Assembly (NCBI GenBank): GCA_947174335.1
Contig: CAMWIM010000001.1
Span: forward strand, 1-64,000
From: an uncultured Porphyromonadaceae bacterium
Lineage (GTDB): Bacteria; Bacteroidota; Bacteroidia; Bacteroidales; Muribaculaceae
Length of the DNA stretch: 64,000 nucleotides
Direction: 5' to 3'
Below the pieces are notes generated by a model, which saw nothing but the letters and a program-made list of their open reading frames with translations, was not told the DNA's origin and made no database searches. Position numbers and translations under genes: made by a program. Below are positions 28,057 through 36,083 of the stretch, one piece after another. How positions within the stretch are numbered: position 1 is the first letter of the stretch; each line of letters opens with the position of its first letter.

Positions 28057-29802
28057 ATGGGCTCATTTACCGCATACTCATTGTCGGTGTCAGCTGTCTT
28101 GATAATATTATGGCTGATCTACCGATTTTTACTGGCTCAAGAAAATCAGCCTCGGTTTAACCGCGCTGTTTTACTCGGGATATACCTGCTTTCATTTTTA
28201 GCACCATTACACCCCTATTTTCAAACGATTATGAAGCATGGCAATGATGAGTCAGTTCAAGTAGCGATTGGCGAAATCACAGCCGAGTTAATTGAGCCGT
28301 TGGAAATTACTAATGCTTCCAACATCTCAGTTGCATCAATTATCGTGATGGTTTATATCTTTGGTGTAATTGTTTCACTCATAAATACTATAATTGGAAC
28401 AGTTAAAATTTGTCGCTTGATTTCAAGTTATGGCTATCAGACAATTAACGGCGTAAAATTGGTCATTACCGACGGGAACAAATATCCCGACCCATTCAGC
28501 TTTATGAACTACATTGTTATGTCGCGTAAAGATTATGAATCGACCGGAGCCAACCTTATCATTACCCACGAGACCCGTCACATCAAGTTGAAACATCCCA
28601 TCGACCTGTTGATTGCTCAACTCTGCATAATCTTTTGCTGGTATAATCCGGCAGCCTACCTGTTGAAGGGAGAGTTACGCGATGTCCATGAATTTCAAGC
28701 CGATATGGCAGTTTTGAATAGTGGTGCCAATATTCAGCAATATCAATTACTCTTAATAAAAAAAGCTGTTGGCAAAAAGTTTCCAGCCATCGCCAACAGC
28801 TTCAATCATAGTAAACTTAAAAAAAGATTAACAATGATGTCAAACAAAAAAACTTCGGGCCAAGGCGCAAAGTTGCGCGCTCTGGCAATCGTTCCCGCTC
28901 TGGGAGTAACCCTTTTGGCGTTAAACTGTACGCCTGTAGTCAATGCACTCTCAAAAATCTCAAATGCCGAAACAATTCATGAGATGTTCAGCGAGAAAAA
29001 CGTCGACAAAATTACATCAAATCCGGCTGATAACCAAATAATGGAGGCAGAAGAATCGCCCAACGACCAAAAAGTGTATGATTCAGTTCAGCAGATGCCC
29101 CAATTCCCCGGAGGCGAAAAAGCGCTCTTGGATTATATTATCAAAAATCTCAGATATCCCAAGTCTGAAATTAACAATCCAAAAACTGCACGTGTTATAG
29201 TTCGTTTTGTCGTTGAAGCAACAGGTAAAGTTGGCGATGTTAAAATAATTCGCGGTGCTTCAGAAGCATTTGATGCCGAAGCTATTCGCGTTGTCAAAAC
29301 ACTCCCCGATTTCATTCCGGGCAAAGAAAACGGCAAAGATGTGGCTGTATGGTACAATCTACCGATTAAGTTTGCCACCATTTCAGATAAACCGGCAACA
29401 AATGAACCGGCTTCTGTTAAAGAGCCAGTGACTTCCAAGAAGGCTGAAACTCCCGATGAATCAGGAGTCTATCGCTCAGTTGAAAAAATGCCACAATTCC
29501 CCGGAGGTGAAATGGCACTTCTCCAATATATTGCTAAAAATATGAAATATCCCGAAAGCGCGGTTAAAGCAAACGAGGAAGGCAGAGTCGTTATAAGTTT
29601 TGTAATCGGTGCCGACGGCAAGGTTGGTGAAACAAAAATTTTACGCAGCCGAGGTGAAGCGTTAGACGCTGAAGCAATCCGCGTGGTTAAATCGCTCCCC
29701 GACTTCATTCCCGGTCAATCAAATGGCAAAAACGTTCCCGTTTGGTACAATTTTCCAATCAATTTCAAGCTGACGGAGAATAAATCTTCTGATTCCAAAT
29801 AG
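28057..29802 (+). CDS. BlaR1-type M56 metalloprotease with two TonB C-terminal domains
   Basis: Start ATG 28057 (MGSFTAYSL) follows a good AAAGGAGA site; 581 residues. Domains: membrane helices (about 1-30, 35-60, 95-125), the M56 zinc site HETRH (H171, E172, H175) with the downstream HEFQAD, a further membrane helix (LRALAIVPALGVTLLAL, about 275-290), then two TonB_C domains, about 340-440 and 475-575. Each starts (S)VQQ/EKMPQFPGGE and ends WYNLPIKF/WYNFPINF. The periplasmic TonB_C pair replaces the penicillin-binding sensor of BlaR1. It probably cleaves BlaI on an envelope signal. Confidence 0.9.
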   Translation: MGSFTAYSLSVSAVLIILWLIYRFLLAQENQPRFNRAVLLGIYLLSFLAPLHPYFQTIMKHGNDESVQVAIGEITAELIEPLEITNASNISVASIIVMVYIFGVIVSLINTIIGTVKICRLISSYGYQTINGVKLVITDGNKYPDPFSFMNYIVMSRKDYESTGANLIITHETRHIKLKHPIDLLIAQLCIIFCWYNPAAYLLKGELRDVHEFQADMAVLNSGANIQQYQLLLIKKAVGKKFPAIANSFNHSKLKKRLTMMSNKKTSGQGAKLRALAIVPALGVTLLALNCTPVVNALSKISNAETIHEMFSEKNVDKITSNPADNQIMEAEESPNDQKVYDSVQQMPQFPGGEKALLDYIIKNLRYPKSEINNPKTARVIVRFVVEATGKVGDVKIIRGASEAFDAEAIRVVKTLPDFIPGKENGKDVAVWYNLPIKFATISDKPATNEPASVKEPVTSKKAETPDESGVYRSVEKMPQFPGGEMALLQYIAKNMKYPESAVKANEEGRVVISFVIGADGKVGETKILRSRGEALDAEAIRVVKSLPDFIPGQSNGKNVPVWYNFPINFKLTENKSSDSK

Positions 29803-29829
29803 TCTAATATTATATACTTACCGGAACTC

Positions 29830-30774
29830 ATGTCCGTTAGTTTCAACAAGTTGCCGAATATTCTATTAGTAATTTTATTCATCGCTTTGATATCTGATAT
29901 GCAGGCATCAGCAAAAACCTACTACTCCAAGCAGCAAACTATACCGCTTCAAAACAAGGCTGACTCATGTATCATAGCTAAAGATTGGAAGCAAGCACTT
30001 GATTTGTATATGGAAATTATTGACCACACCAAATCGCCGGAGCGCCGTATTATACAAAATGCAGCAGAGTTGTCTTCGAAATTAGGTAATATTGATTATT
30101 CAATGCAACTGCTTTGGCGACTTGTGTCATCCAACCCTAACTGGTATCTTCCAGCCCCCCTTGACGACAACTTTATGCCACTTAAGTCACATCCCGACTG
30201 GACAAGGCTTAATGACACAATCACTTCTCGCCGAAACCACATCGAAAAAGACTACGACCACACCTTGATAGCTCGCTTAAAAAGAATACGGAAAGCCGAT
30301 CAAAACGTACGTCACGAGTATTTGCAGGCAATTAAAGCCATACCGGCTGATTCGACTAAAATTGATTCGCTGGTTCGACGCATGACCTATAACGATTCAA
30401 TCAATCTGATTGAAGTCAAAGATATCCTTACGACCTACGGATGGCCACCGAGGAATATCGTTGGAAACAACGCCTCAACGTTATGGCTCGTTATCCAACA
30501 TGCCGACACAGACACTCAAAAGCAGGTTTTACCGATTCTCAAAGAAGCTGTGAAATCCAAAGCTGTCAAAGCTTCCCAAATCGCCATGCTTCAAGATCGT
30601 ATTCTCGTCAACTTGGGTAATAAACAAATTTATGGTACTCAATTATATCAGGATGATAATGGGAAATATCAATTTTACCCCATTGAAGACGCAGAAAACG
30701 TAAATGCCCGAAGATCTGAAGTCGGGCTTGAAACAATTGAAGATTACTATCTTAGAATATCAACTTTCTATTAA
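29830..30774 (+). CDS. Exported DUF6624-family protein
   Basis: A 314-residue protein with a signal peptide (hydrophobic 10-25, then ASAK), a TPR-like helical N-terminal half (DSCIIAKDWKQALDLYMEII), and a C-terminal DUF6624 domain recognised by TYGWPPRNIVGNNAST, VIQHADTDTQKQVLP, LQDRILVNLGNKQIYGTQL. The function is unknown. It follows the blaR1-like gene by 27 bases and precedes a terminator, so it belongs to the BlaI-controlled unit. Confidence 0.8.
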   Translation: MSVSFNKLPNILLVILFIALISDMQASAKTYYSKQQTIPLQNKADSCIIAKDWKQALDLYMEIIDHTKSPERRIIQNAAELSSKLGNIDYSMQLLWRLVSSNPNWYLPAPLDDNFMPLKSHPDWTRLNDTITSRRNHIEKDYDHTLIARLKRIRKADQNVRHEYLQAIKAIPADSTKIDSLVRRMTYNDSINLIEVKDILTTYGWPPRNIVGNNASTLWLVIQHADTDTQKQVLPILKEAVKSKAVKASQIAMLQDRILVNLGNKQIYGTQLYQDDNGKYQFYPIEDAENVNARRSEVGLETIEDYYLRISTFY

Positions 30775-30794
30775 ATTCATAACAAGTTAAGCGA

Positions 30795-30840
30795 ATGCGT
30801 CGGAAACTGAAGTGATTCTGTTTTCGACGCATGATTTTTT
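30795..30840 (+). terminator. Terminator of the blaI-blaR1-DUF6624 operon
   Basis: Stem ATGCGTCG (30795-30802) with CGACGCAT (30825-30832), extended inward by imperfect pairs, followed by T's (30835-30840). Confidence 0.75.
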
Positions 30841-30947
30841 ATAATTTATATAGACTGATAAATCAAATAAAATACAATGTTAAATGAACAAAATAAGGGC
30901 GAAAAGCGTAATAAGTAAAAAATCACATTATTTTTAATTACAGAAAA

Positions 30948-31538
30948 ATGAAAAATCTTAAACGAATTTTTGCTGCAGTAGCATTGGTCTGTGCAGTAGC
31001 CTTACCTTCAAGTGCTCAATTTAGATTTGGTGTTCGCGCCGGTCTCGCTGTAAACTCACTCCATGCAAGTGAAAAGACATTTGACAGTTCAAACCGTGCA
31101 GGATTTACCGGTGGTATCACATCAGAGTTTACAATTCCTATTGTCAATCTGGGTTTTGACGCATCAGTTTTATACGCCCGCCGTTCGGTAAACTTTACCG
31201 ATGATAATGGGACTACATCAAAAAATAACGATTACATCAATATTCCCATCAATCTTAAATATAAACTTTCACTCCCGGCTGTTGGTAAAATTATTGCACC
31301 GTTCATTACAACCGGTCCTGATTTCTCATTCCTCGTTTCGGGGCGAAATCTTTCGGGAGCATTGAAGCAACGCAAATTTGACACTGCGTGGACTGTTGGT
31401 GCCGGTGTTGAATTGATTTCTCATCTTCAAGTCGCAGCCAACTATGGTTTTGGTCTCAACAATCAGGTTTCGGGCAAGGATGCGCTCTACAGCTCTAAAA
31501 ACCGATGCTGGACAATCACTGCAAGTTACTATTTCTAA
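30948..31538 (+). CDS. Outer-membrane beta-barrel protein (porin-family, OmpX/PF13568-like)
   Basis: A 196-residue exported barrel: signal peptide MKNLKRIFAAVALVCAVALPSSAQ, then FRFGVRAGLAVNSL and eight or so amphipathic strands ending in CWTITASYYF with a terminal aromatic residue, as outer-membrane proteins do. It is a single-gene unit between two terminators. Its promoter is not obvious in the AT-rich 108 bases upstream. Confidence 0.85.
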   Translation: MKNLKRIFAAVALVCAVALPSSAQFRFGVRAGLAVNSLHASEKTFDSSNRAGFTGGITSEFTIPIVNLGFDASVLYARRSVNFTDDNGTTSKNNDYINIPINLKYKLSLPAVGKIIAPFITTGPDFSFLVSGRNLSGALKQRKFDTAWTVGAGVELISHLQVAANYGFGLNNQVSGKDALYSSKNRCWTITASYYF

Positions 31539-31562
31539 TAAAGAGAAAAAAATATAAAATTG

Positions 31563-31593
31563 AAAGTGCAGCCGTTTCGGTTGCACTTTTTTT
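31563..31593 (+). terminator. Terminator after the outer-membrane barrel gene
   Basis: A 12-bp stem (31563-31574 with 31578-31589, one internal G-U) around a TTT loop, followed by a run of T's. Confidence 0.85.
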
Positions 31594-31599
31594 GAAGTT

Positions 31600-31723
31600 G
31601 TTGATCTTCGATCAACTCTTATGTGTCAAGCGGCTGAACGAGCGTTCAGCCCTACACTGTTAATATGCCTCGCCAACAATGTAATACAGGCACTGTGCCA
31701 ATTTGACACAGCGCCTGCATTTT
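31600..31723. repeat. Cluster of three palindromic hairpins
   Basis: Three separate inverted repeats lie in 124 non-coding bases: GTTGATC/GATCAAC (31600-31616), GGCTGAACG/CGTTCAGCC (31632-31651, 2-base spacer) and an 11-bp stem CAGGCACTGTG (31687-31697) with 31707-31717, followed by four T's. The last could be a terminator facing right. The middle one has the look of a REP-like genomic repeat. Confidence 0.55.
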
Positions 31724-31743
31724 ATAAATAACAATTCTTTTAA

Positions 31744-32040
31744 TTACATTGCACGAACTACCATATCTTCGAGCTGAGCGATTGTTTTGTGTCCGCTTTC
31801 ACGCTGAAGTTCAAGACCTTCTTTAAAGAGAATCCATGTGGGATATTCAGTGAATCGGTATTTTTCTTTGGGCTGGCCGTTGTGAGAGCAATCATAGTCG
31901 ATTATGTGAAGTTTATCACCAAATTTAGCAGTCAACTCGTCCATAAGTTTTTTGAGTTCGGCATATTCCTGACCTTCTGACTTTTGGAAAAGTACGAGGG
32001 TCGGGGTTGTTCCTTTAACTTTATCTTCAATAGGTTTCAT
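31744..32040 (-). CDS. Thioredoxin-fold protein lacking the CxxC site
   Basis: A 98-residue protein of thioredoxin size and order: TPTLVLFQKS, a helix, LHIIDYDCSHNGQPKEKYRF, the cis-Pro motif EYPTWILFKEG, and a final helix. Where CGPC should be the sequence is KSEGQEY, with no cysteine, so it cannot be a standard dithiol reductase. It has no signal peptide, so it is cytoplasmic. It stands alone, divergent from the racemase gene. Confidence 0.75.
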   Translation of the reverse strand: MKPIEDKVKGTTPTLVLFQKSEGQEYAELKKLMDELTAKFGDKLHIIDYDCSHNGQPKEKYRFTEYPTWILFKEGLELQRESGHKTIAQLEDMVVRAM

Positions 32041-32121
32041 ATAAATATGTTTTTTAAAGTTTCTATTAAAATAACAATCAACTCACTGTTTTGGTTGGCA
32101 AAAAAATTTTAAATTTGCACT

Positions 32122-32814
32122 ATGAAAAAAGTTGGACTATTAGGAGGTATGGGTCCGGAATCGACCATAGCTTATTATCACGATATTGTTTTTGGAGTAC
32201 AAGCCGCGACCGGCAAACAGTTCTTTCCCGACCTCTCAATCGAGAGCTTAAACCTGTTTGAGATTGTAAAGTTGTGCAAAGAACAGAAGTATAACACTCT
32301 CGTCAATCTTTTCAAGACTGCAGTTGAACGATTGGCGGCAAGCGGTGCCGACTTTGCGGTCTTGACTGCCAACACCTCTCATATCGTTTTTGACCAACTG
32401 CAGGCGGTCTCCCCTCTCCCGTTGTTGAGCATAGTCGAGGCAACCTGTGACGAAGCTCAGCGTCGGGGCATAAAAAAAATTGGATTGCTTGGCACTTGTT
32501 TTACGATGGAAGAAGATTTCTTTAAAAAGCCTTTTAGAGAACGTGGAATAGACATCATTGTTCCTGACAAGCCTGAAATTGACTATGTAAGCGACAAAAT
32601 TTATTCAGAACTCGAATTTGGAGTTGTAAAGGAGTCGACACGCGCTCGTCTTCAACAAATAATCAGTGAAATGAAAGAACGCGACAATATCGAGGCAATT
32701 ATTCTCGGTTGCACCGAACTACCCCTTATTTTAAATGATGAAAACAGTCCGGTTCCATGTCTCGACACAATGAAAATCCACGTTCAAAGAATTGTAGAAG
32801 AAATTCTTTGTTAA
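32122..32814 (+). CDS. Aspartate/glutamate racemase family protein with one catalytic Cys
   Basis: A 230-residue member of the Asp/Glu racemase family: KKVGLLGGMGPESTIAYY at the N-terminus and ILGCTELPLIL near the C-terminus (C197). The partner cysteine expected in a CNTxH motif is Ala 83 (ANTSH). It may therefore act in one direction only, or have another substrate. The 3' end overlaps the convergent metallophosphoesterase by 4 bases. A partial promoter with a good TAAATTTG (32110-32117) lies just before the start. Confidence 0.88.
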   Translation: MKKVGLLGGMGPESTIAYYHDIVFGVQAATGKQFFPDLSIESLNLFEIVKLCKEQKYNTLVNLFKTAVERLAASGADFAVLTANTSHIVFDQLQAVSPLPLLSIVEATCDEAQRRGIKKIGLLGTCFTMEEDFFKKPFRERGIDIIVPDKPEIDYVSDKIYSELEFGVVKESTRARLQQIISEMKERDNIEAIILGCTELPLILNDENSPVPCLDTMKIHVQRIVEEILC

Positions 32815-33962
32815 TGCATTGACTCCAGTTCCAGCAAGACTATGCACGGCATTATGCCAAATCGGAAAGCTATATTCTGACCGATACCGGTGCTGACATA
32901 CATTTTGCGGTCGCCATGTTCATACATTCCGCCCCATTCTCTGTAGGACCATTGAGAAGGAGACCAATTCCCGACTTTGAACTGCATGGCATGAGTATGT
33001 CCGGCGAGAGTCAAATCTATGCCCTCGGTTTTAAGGACTTCACGACGCCAGTGCGACGGGTCATGCGACAGCAAGATAGTAAAATCGTCAGGCGAAATAT
33101 CTTTGACAGCCTTTGGCAAATCGGAATAATCAGGGAATTTCTTACTCCCCGCATTATCGACTCCGACAACATTAATTCGGTCTTCCCCCCGGCAAATCAC
33201 CACCGATTCATTTCTCAGTACATTCCATCCGATTTCATGCTGAGCTTTTATTATTTTTGAAAGCTCCTTAATAGGTGTATAAGGCTTTTTATATTCGCGA
33301 TAAAGACAAAAATCGTGGTTACCGAGTACCGAATAAACGCCGTCACGAGCTTTCAATTGACTTAAATCATCTTTAAAGCGGTCGATTTCCGACGCCGATA
33401 TATTAACAAGGTCGCCGGTGAAAACTATCAAGTCGGGATTAAGCGAATTTACAGTATCTACAATCAACTTGACAGTTGCCGGCGTTGAAGAATAGGTTCC
33501 GAGGTGAAAGTCAGACAAATGAACAATTCTGTAGCCATCAAACGATTTCTTTATTTTTGGAGAGCTGACTTTGACATCTTCAACTTTTACCTTATTCCAT
33601 CCCGAAGTAATACCATAAACAACTACAATAATCCAACAAATTGCAACAATCAATCCGATCACATTAAATAATAAAACCGGGAAAGAGGGCACAAACTTTG
33701 CGATAAAATTAGCGATTAACGATATTATGGTAAAAATAAATATCGGGACAACAATACACATTGACAGTCCGAAAAGCTTGTTTAATACTTTGTGACGGTA
33801 TGAAGGTGCGATAAGAGTTCTTAAAAGCACCAAAAAATAATATAGCGACGGGAGTACTACCAGAATTTTAAGCCATAAGGGCCAATTTGGAACGACATCG
33901 TTCAAAATATACGCGTCTGATAAGCACAGAATTGTGACCAATAGCAAAAAGATTGTTGCCAT
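32811..33962 (-). CDS. Membrane-anchored calcineurin-like phosphoesterase (YkuE-like)
   Basis: A 383-residue protein: four hydrophobic segments in the first 125 residues, then a metallophosphoesterase domain with all metal motifs: HLSDFHLG, FTGDLVN, VLGNHDF, LLSHDPSHW and LAGHTHAMQ. It resembles YaeI/YkuE phosphodiesterases, some of which act on lipid-linked substrates such as UDP-diacylglucosamine-type molecules; the substrate here is not known. Monocistronic; its stop overlaps the convergent racemase. Confidence 0.88.
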   Translation of the reverse strand: MATIFLLLVTILCLSDAYILNDVVPNWPLWLKILVVLPSLYYFLVLLRTLIAPSYRHKVLNKLFGLSMCIVVPIFIFTIISLIANFIAKFVPSFPVLLFNVIGLIVAICWIIVVVYGITSGWNKVKVEDVKVSSPKIKKSFDGYRIVHLSDFHLGTYSSTPATVKLIVDTVNSLNPDLIVFTGDLVNISASEIDRFKDDLSQLKARDGVYSVLGNHDFCLYREYKKPYTPIKELSKIIKAQHEIGWNVLRNESVVICRGEDRINVVGVDNAGSKKFPDYSDLPKAVKDISPDDFTILLSHDPSHWRREVLKTEGIDLTLAGHTHAMQFKVGNWSPSQWSYREWGGMYEHGDRKMYVSTGIGQNIAFRFGIMPCIVLLELESMH

Positions 33963-34167
33963 GAATTTATTTGTCTTTATAAGATTGTAGTCATTAATAC
34001 AGAATAAAATATATAGCGCAAAATAATTTATAGTGCCAATTATTCCTATACCTTTATTCCGCGTCTATAAATAATAACAAATTTAAGAAAAAAAAGATTA
34101 ATCAAAATTAGATAACTGTCGAAAAGTAGAATTTTCATTCATTATTAATCATTTAAAATATGATATT

Positions 34168-35382
34168 ATGGCATCAATCCAAGTTAAATTCCGTAAATCG
34201 TCAGTATCCGATCATCCGGGTAGTGTTTATTATTTGATTATCCACAACAGTAAGTCAAAGCAACTGACAACACCCTATCGCCTTTTTCCTGACGAATGGA
34301 ATGATTTTATAAACAAAACTACATCCTCAGTAAAAAATTCGCGAAACCCCAATATTTCAAGCATCATGTTCGCGACTGAAATTGAATTGAGACGTTTTTT
34401 GATAATCAAAGAAAACCTCACGCTGAAACGTGAGAAATATACGGTCGACGATATAATCGATGAGTTCAAAATGTTTGTCTCAAAATATTCGCTGTCAAAT
34501 TATATGGGATCATTGATAGGACAAATGGTTCAGAACTATAAGATCAGAACATCTCAGAACTACAAAACAACTCTCAACAGTTTTTGCAACTTCATTCACG
34601 AAAAATATCCTTTGCTAAACCCGACTATCGATTATCTTACCCCTGATACAATCCAGAACTATGAAGGTTGGCTTAGGCTACGAGGGGTAACGCCCAACGC
34701 ATCTTCGTTTTATATGAGAATTTTGAGAGCCGTATATAACCGTGCGGTTGATGAACAGATCATCTACAATCGAAATCCGTTTAAACATGTATATACCGGC
34801 ATTGACAAAACCATCAAACGCGCTATATCACTCAAACTTATAAGCAAAATAAAACATCTTGACTTATCTTACAACCAATCACTCGATATGGCTCGGGATA
34901 TGTTTATGATGAGTTTCTACCTGCGCGGAATGAGTTTTATTGATATGGCATATTTGAAGTACACCGACAATCAAAATGGATACATAGTCTATCGCCGTCG
35001 TAAAACCGGGCAAAAACTCACAATCAAATGGACAAGCGAAATGCAAAGGATAATTGATAAATATCCGCGCAATCAAAGTGGCTATCTTCTCCCGATTTTA
35101 GGGCTCGAAAACTGTCGTAATTATAATGCCTATCGAAGCATCGGGAGCCGCATCAATCGTAATCTGAAAATCATAGCCCGACTTGTAAACATCAACCAGA
35201 CACTCACTCTTTATGTAGCCCGACACAGTTGGGCATCGGCAGCTCAATCAAAAGGTATTCCACTTAACGTTATCAGTCAAGGAATGGGACACGATTCCGA
35301 GTCAACAACGCGCATCTATTTAAGTTCGCTTGACACATCCCTTGTCGACAAAGCGAATTCTCTAATTTTAAATAGTCTGTAA
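34168..35382 (+). CDS. Tyrosine recombinase (phage/ICE-type integrase)
   Basis: A 404-residue site-specific recombinase. Order: N-terminal arm-binding domain (about 1-105), SAM-like core-binding domain (about 110-205), and catalytic domain with R253 (YLRGMSF), the beta-hairpin Lys (RKTGQK), R352 in YVARHSWAS, His in MGHDSESTTRIYL and the nucleophile Y384. YVAR instead of HxxR is usual in Bacteroidota enzymes. It lies 142 bases before tRNA-Gln, a common target for such integrases, and next to prophage debris. It could also be an invertase; no obvious invertible repeats were seen. Confidence 0.9.
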   Translation: MASIQVKFRKSSVSDHPGSVYYLIIHNSKSKQLTTPYRLFPDEWNDFINKTTSSVKNSRNPNISSIMFATEIELRRFLIIKENLTLKREKYTVDDIIDEFKMFVSKYSLSNYMGSLIGQMVQNYKIRTSQNYKTTLNSFCNFIHEKYPLLNPTIDYLTPDTIQNYEGWLRLRGVTPNASSFYMRILRAVYNRAVDEQIIYNRNPFKHVYTGIDKTIKRAISLKLISKIKHLDLSYNQSLDMARDMFMMSFYLRGMSFIDMAYLKYTDNQNGYIVYRRRKTGQKLTIKWTSEMQRIIDKYPRNQSGYLLPILGLENCRNYNAYRSIGSRINRNLKIIARLVNINQTLTLYVARHSWASAAQSKGIPLNVISQGMGHDSESTTRIYLSSLDTSLVDKANSLILNSL

Positions 35383-35449
35383 ACTACCCGATCTATCTAT
35401 AGTTATTAATGCTCGCCATAGAATCAAATTAAAATAAATTTCAAAAAAA

Positions 35450-35481
35450 TTTGGTAGGTAAAAAAAAACTGCGTAAATTTG
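35450..35481 (+). promoter_or_regulatory. tRNA-Gln promoter
   Basis: TTTG (35450-35453), 20 bases, TAAATTTG (35474-35481), a full consensus match, 43 bases before the tRNA. Confidence 0.7.
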
Positions 35482-35524
35482 CATCGCTTTAGAGATATGA
35501 ACACATATTTTTGAGCATTAGGAT

Positions 35525-35595
35525 TGTCTTATGGTGTAATGGTAGCACTGCAGTTTTTGGTTCTGCCTGTCTTGGTTCGAATCCAGGTAAGACAA
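35525..35595 (+). tRNA. tRNA-Gln (anticodon TTG)
   Basis: A 71-base cloverleaf. The acceptor TGTCTTA pairs with TAAGACA (7 of 7), the D-loop has GG, the anticodon loop TTTTGGT gives TTG for CAA codons, and the T-stem CTTGG/CCAGG holds the standard loop TTCGAAT. One T-T mismatch closes the anticodon loop. The 3' CCA is not encoded. A consensus promoter precedes it and a terminator follows. Confidence 0.92.
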
Positions 35596-35603
35596 CTTCT
35601 TCA

Positions 35604-35645
35604 AAACCTCATCCTACTGTTTATCAGTTCGATGAGGTTTTTCTT
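35604..35645 (+). terminator. Terminator after tRNA-Gln
   Basis: A 10-bp perfect stem AAACCTCATC (35604-35613) / GATGAGGTTT (35631-35640), then a T-rich tail. Confidence 0.8.
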
Positions 35646-35804
35646 TTATACACTCTCTTATTTACAGTCATTTTAACTGAGTTGGAAATCACAAATTGTG
35701 ATGTCAATCCGATTAATATGGTTTAAACAACGCACAAGGCTTTATCTCGGCGTCCTGTAGAAATCATAACACCTGAAAAGTAAAAGCCCTAAAAAATCCC
35801 GATA

Positions 35805-35861
35805 AGACTTGAAAAAAATCAAGCCGGAATCTTAGCCCAGCTGTTTGCTCCGGCTGAATAG
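35805..35861 (+). pseudogene. 3' end of a tail chaperone T gene (prophage remnant A)
   Basis: The frame ending at TAG 35861 reads RLEKNQAGILAQLFAPAE, nearly the same as the C-terminus of the intact chaperone extension at 38321-38539 (RLENQARVLAQLFAPAE). The rest of the gene is missing upstream, where the sequence turns into non-coding DNA. This marks the left end of the prophage debris. Confidence 0.75.
35812..35855 (-). terminator. Terminator of small minus-strand ORF A
   Basis: Reading leftward, AGCCGGA (35855-35849) pairs with TCCGGCT (35828-35822); seven T's follow on the minus strand (35818-35812). It closes the small gene at 35966-35877. The loop is about 20 bases and overlaps the T-gene remnant. 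Confidence 0.55.
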
Positions 35862-35876
35862 TTAACGTTATTCGAA

Positions 35877-35966
35877 TTATTTCTTACTAAAGAAATGTTT
35901 AATAGCATCGGCATATCCGAACAGTATACCGAGAATAATCAGAACGCCTAATATATTCAGAATCAT
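35877..35966 (-). CDS. Small single-helix membrane protein A (moron-like, in prophage remnant)
   Basis: A 29-residue frame, opposite in strand to the tail genes. It is almost entirely one hydrophobic helix (MILNILGVLIILGILFGY) with a short tail ending AIKHFFSKK. It has its own promoter (36021-35990) and terminator (35855-35812), so it is a self-contained unit. A divergent homologue occupies the same place at 38559-38666. Conservation of the frame, the FFxK end and the promoter across two diverged copies argues it is real. Function unknown; a lysogen-expressed membrane protein is one possibility. Confidence 0.6.
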   Translation of the reverse strand: MILNILGVLIILGILFGYADAIKHFFSKK

Positions 35967-35989
35967 AATCTAAAAATTTTAAATTTCCC

Positions 35990-36021
35990 CAAATTTACAA
36001 ATTTAATTTGATTTACACAAG
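35990..36021 (-). promoter_or_regulatory. Promoter of small ORF A
   Basis: Minus strand: CTTG (36021-36018), 20 bases, TAAATTTG (35997-35990). The same motif pair with identical spacing precedes ORF B at 38719-38688. The -33 overlaps the tape-measure start codon. Confidence 0.6.
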
Positions 36022-36083
36022 TGGCAAGTTATAATTTTAACTATGCATTTAATATTTCACGTTACTGTAATGAAGTTATTTAG
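36021..36083 (+). pseudogene. Start of a tape-measure gene (prophage remnant A), truncated
   Basis: From GTG 36021 the frame reads ASYNFNYAFNISRYCNEVI then stops. It matches the start of the copy at 38719 (SSYNLNYSFNISGNCNAVI), which also uses GTG. Homology ends abruptly at about 36080, where an inverted head gene begins: a recombination breakpoint. Confidence 0.75.

Noticed and set aside
31744-34000. CRISPR or other regularly spaced repeats
   Set aside because: Scanned this and the rest of the window by eye; only isolated hairpins, no regularly spaced direct repeats.
35511-35726. 71-codon frame over the tRNA-Gln
   Set aside because: It reads through a well-formed tRNA and its terminator.
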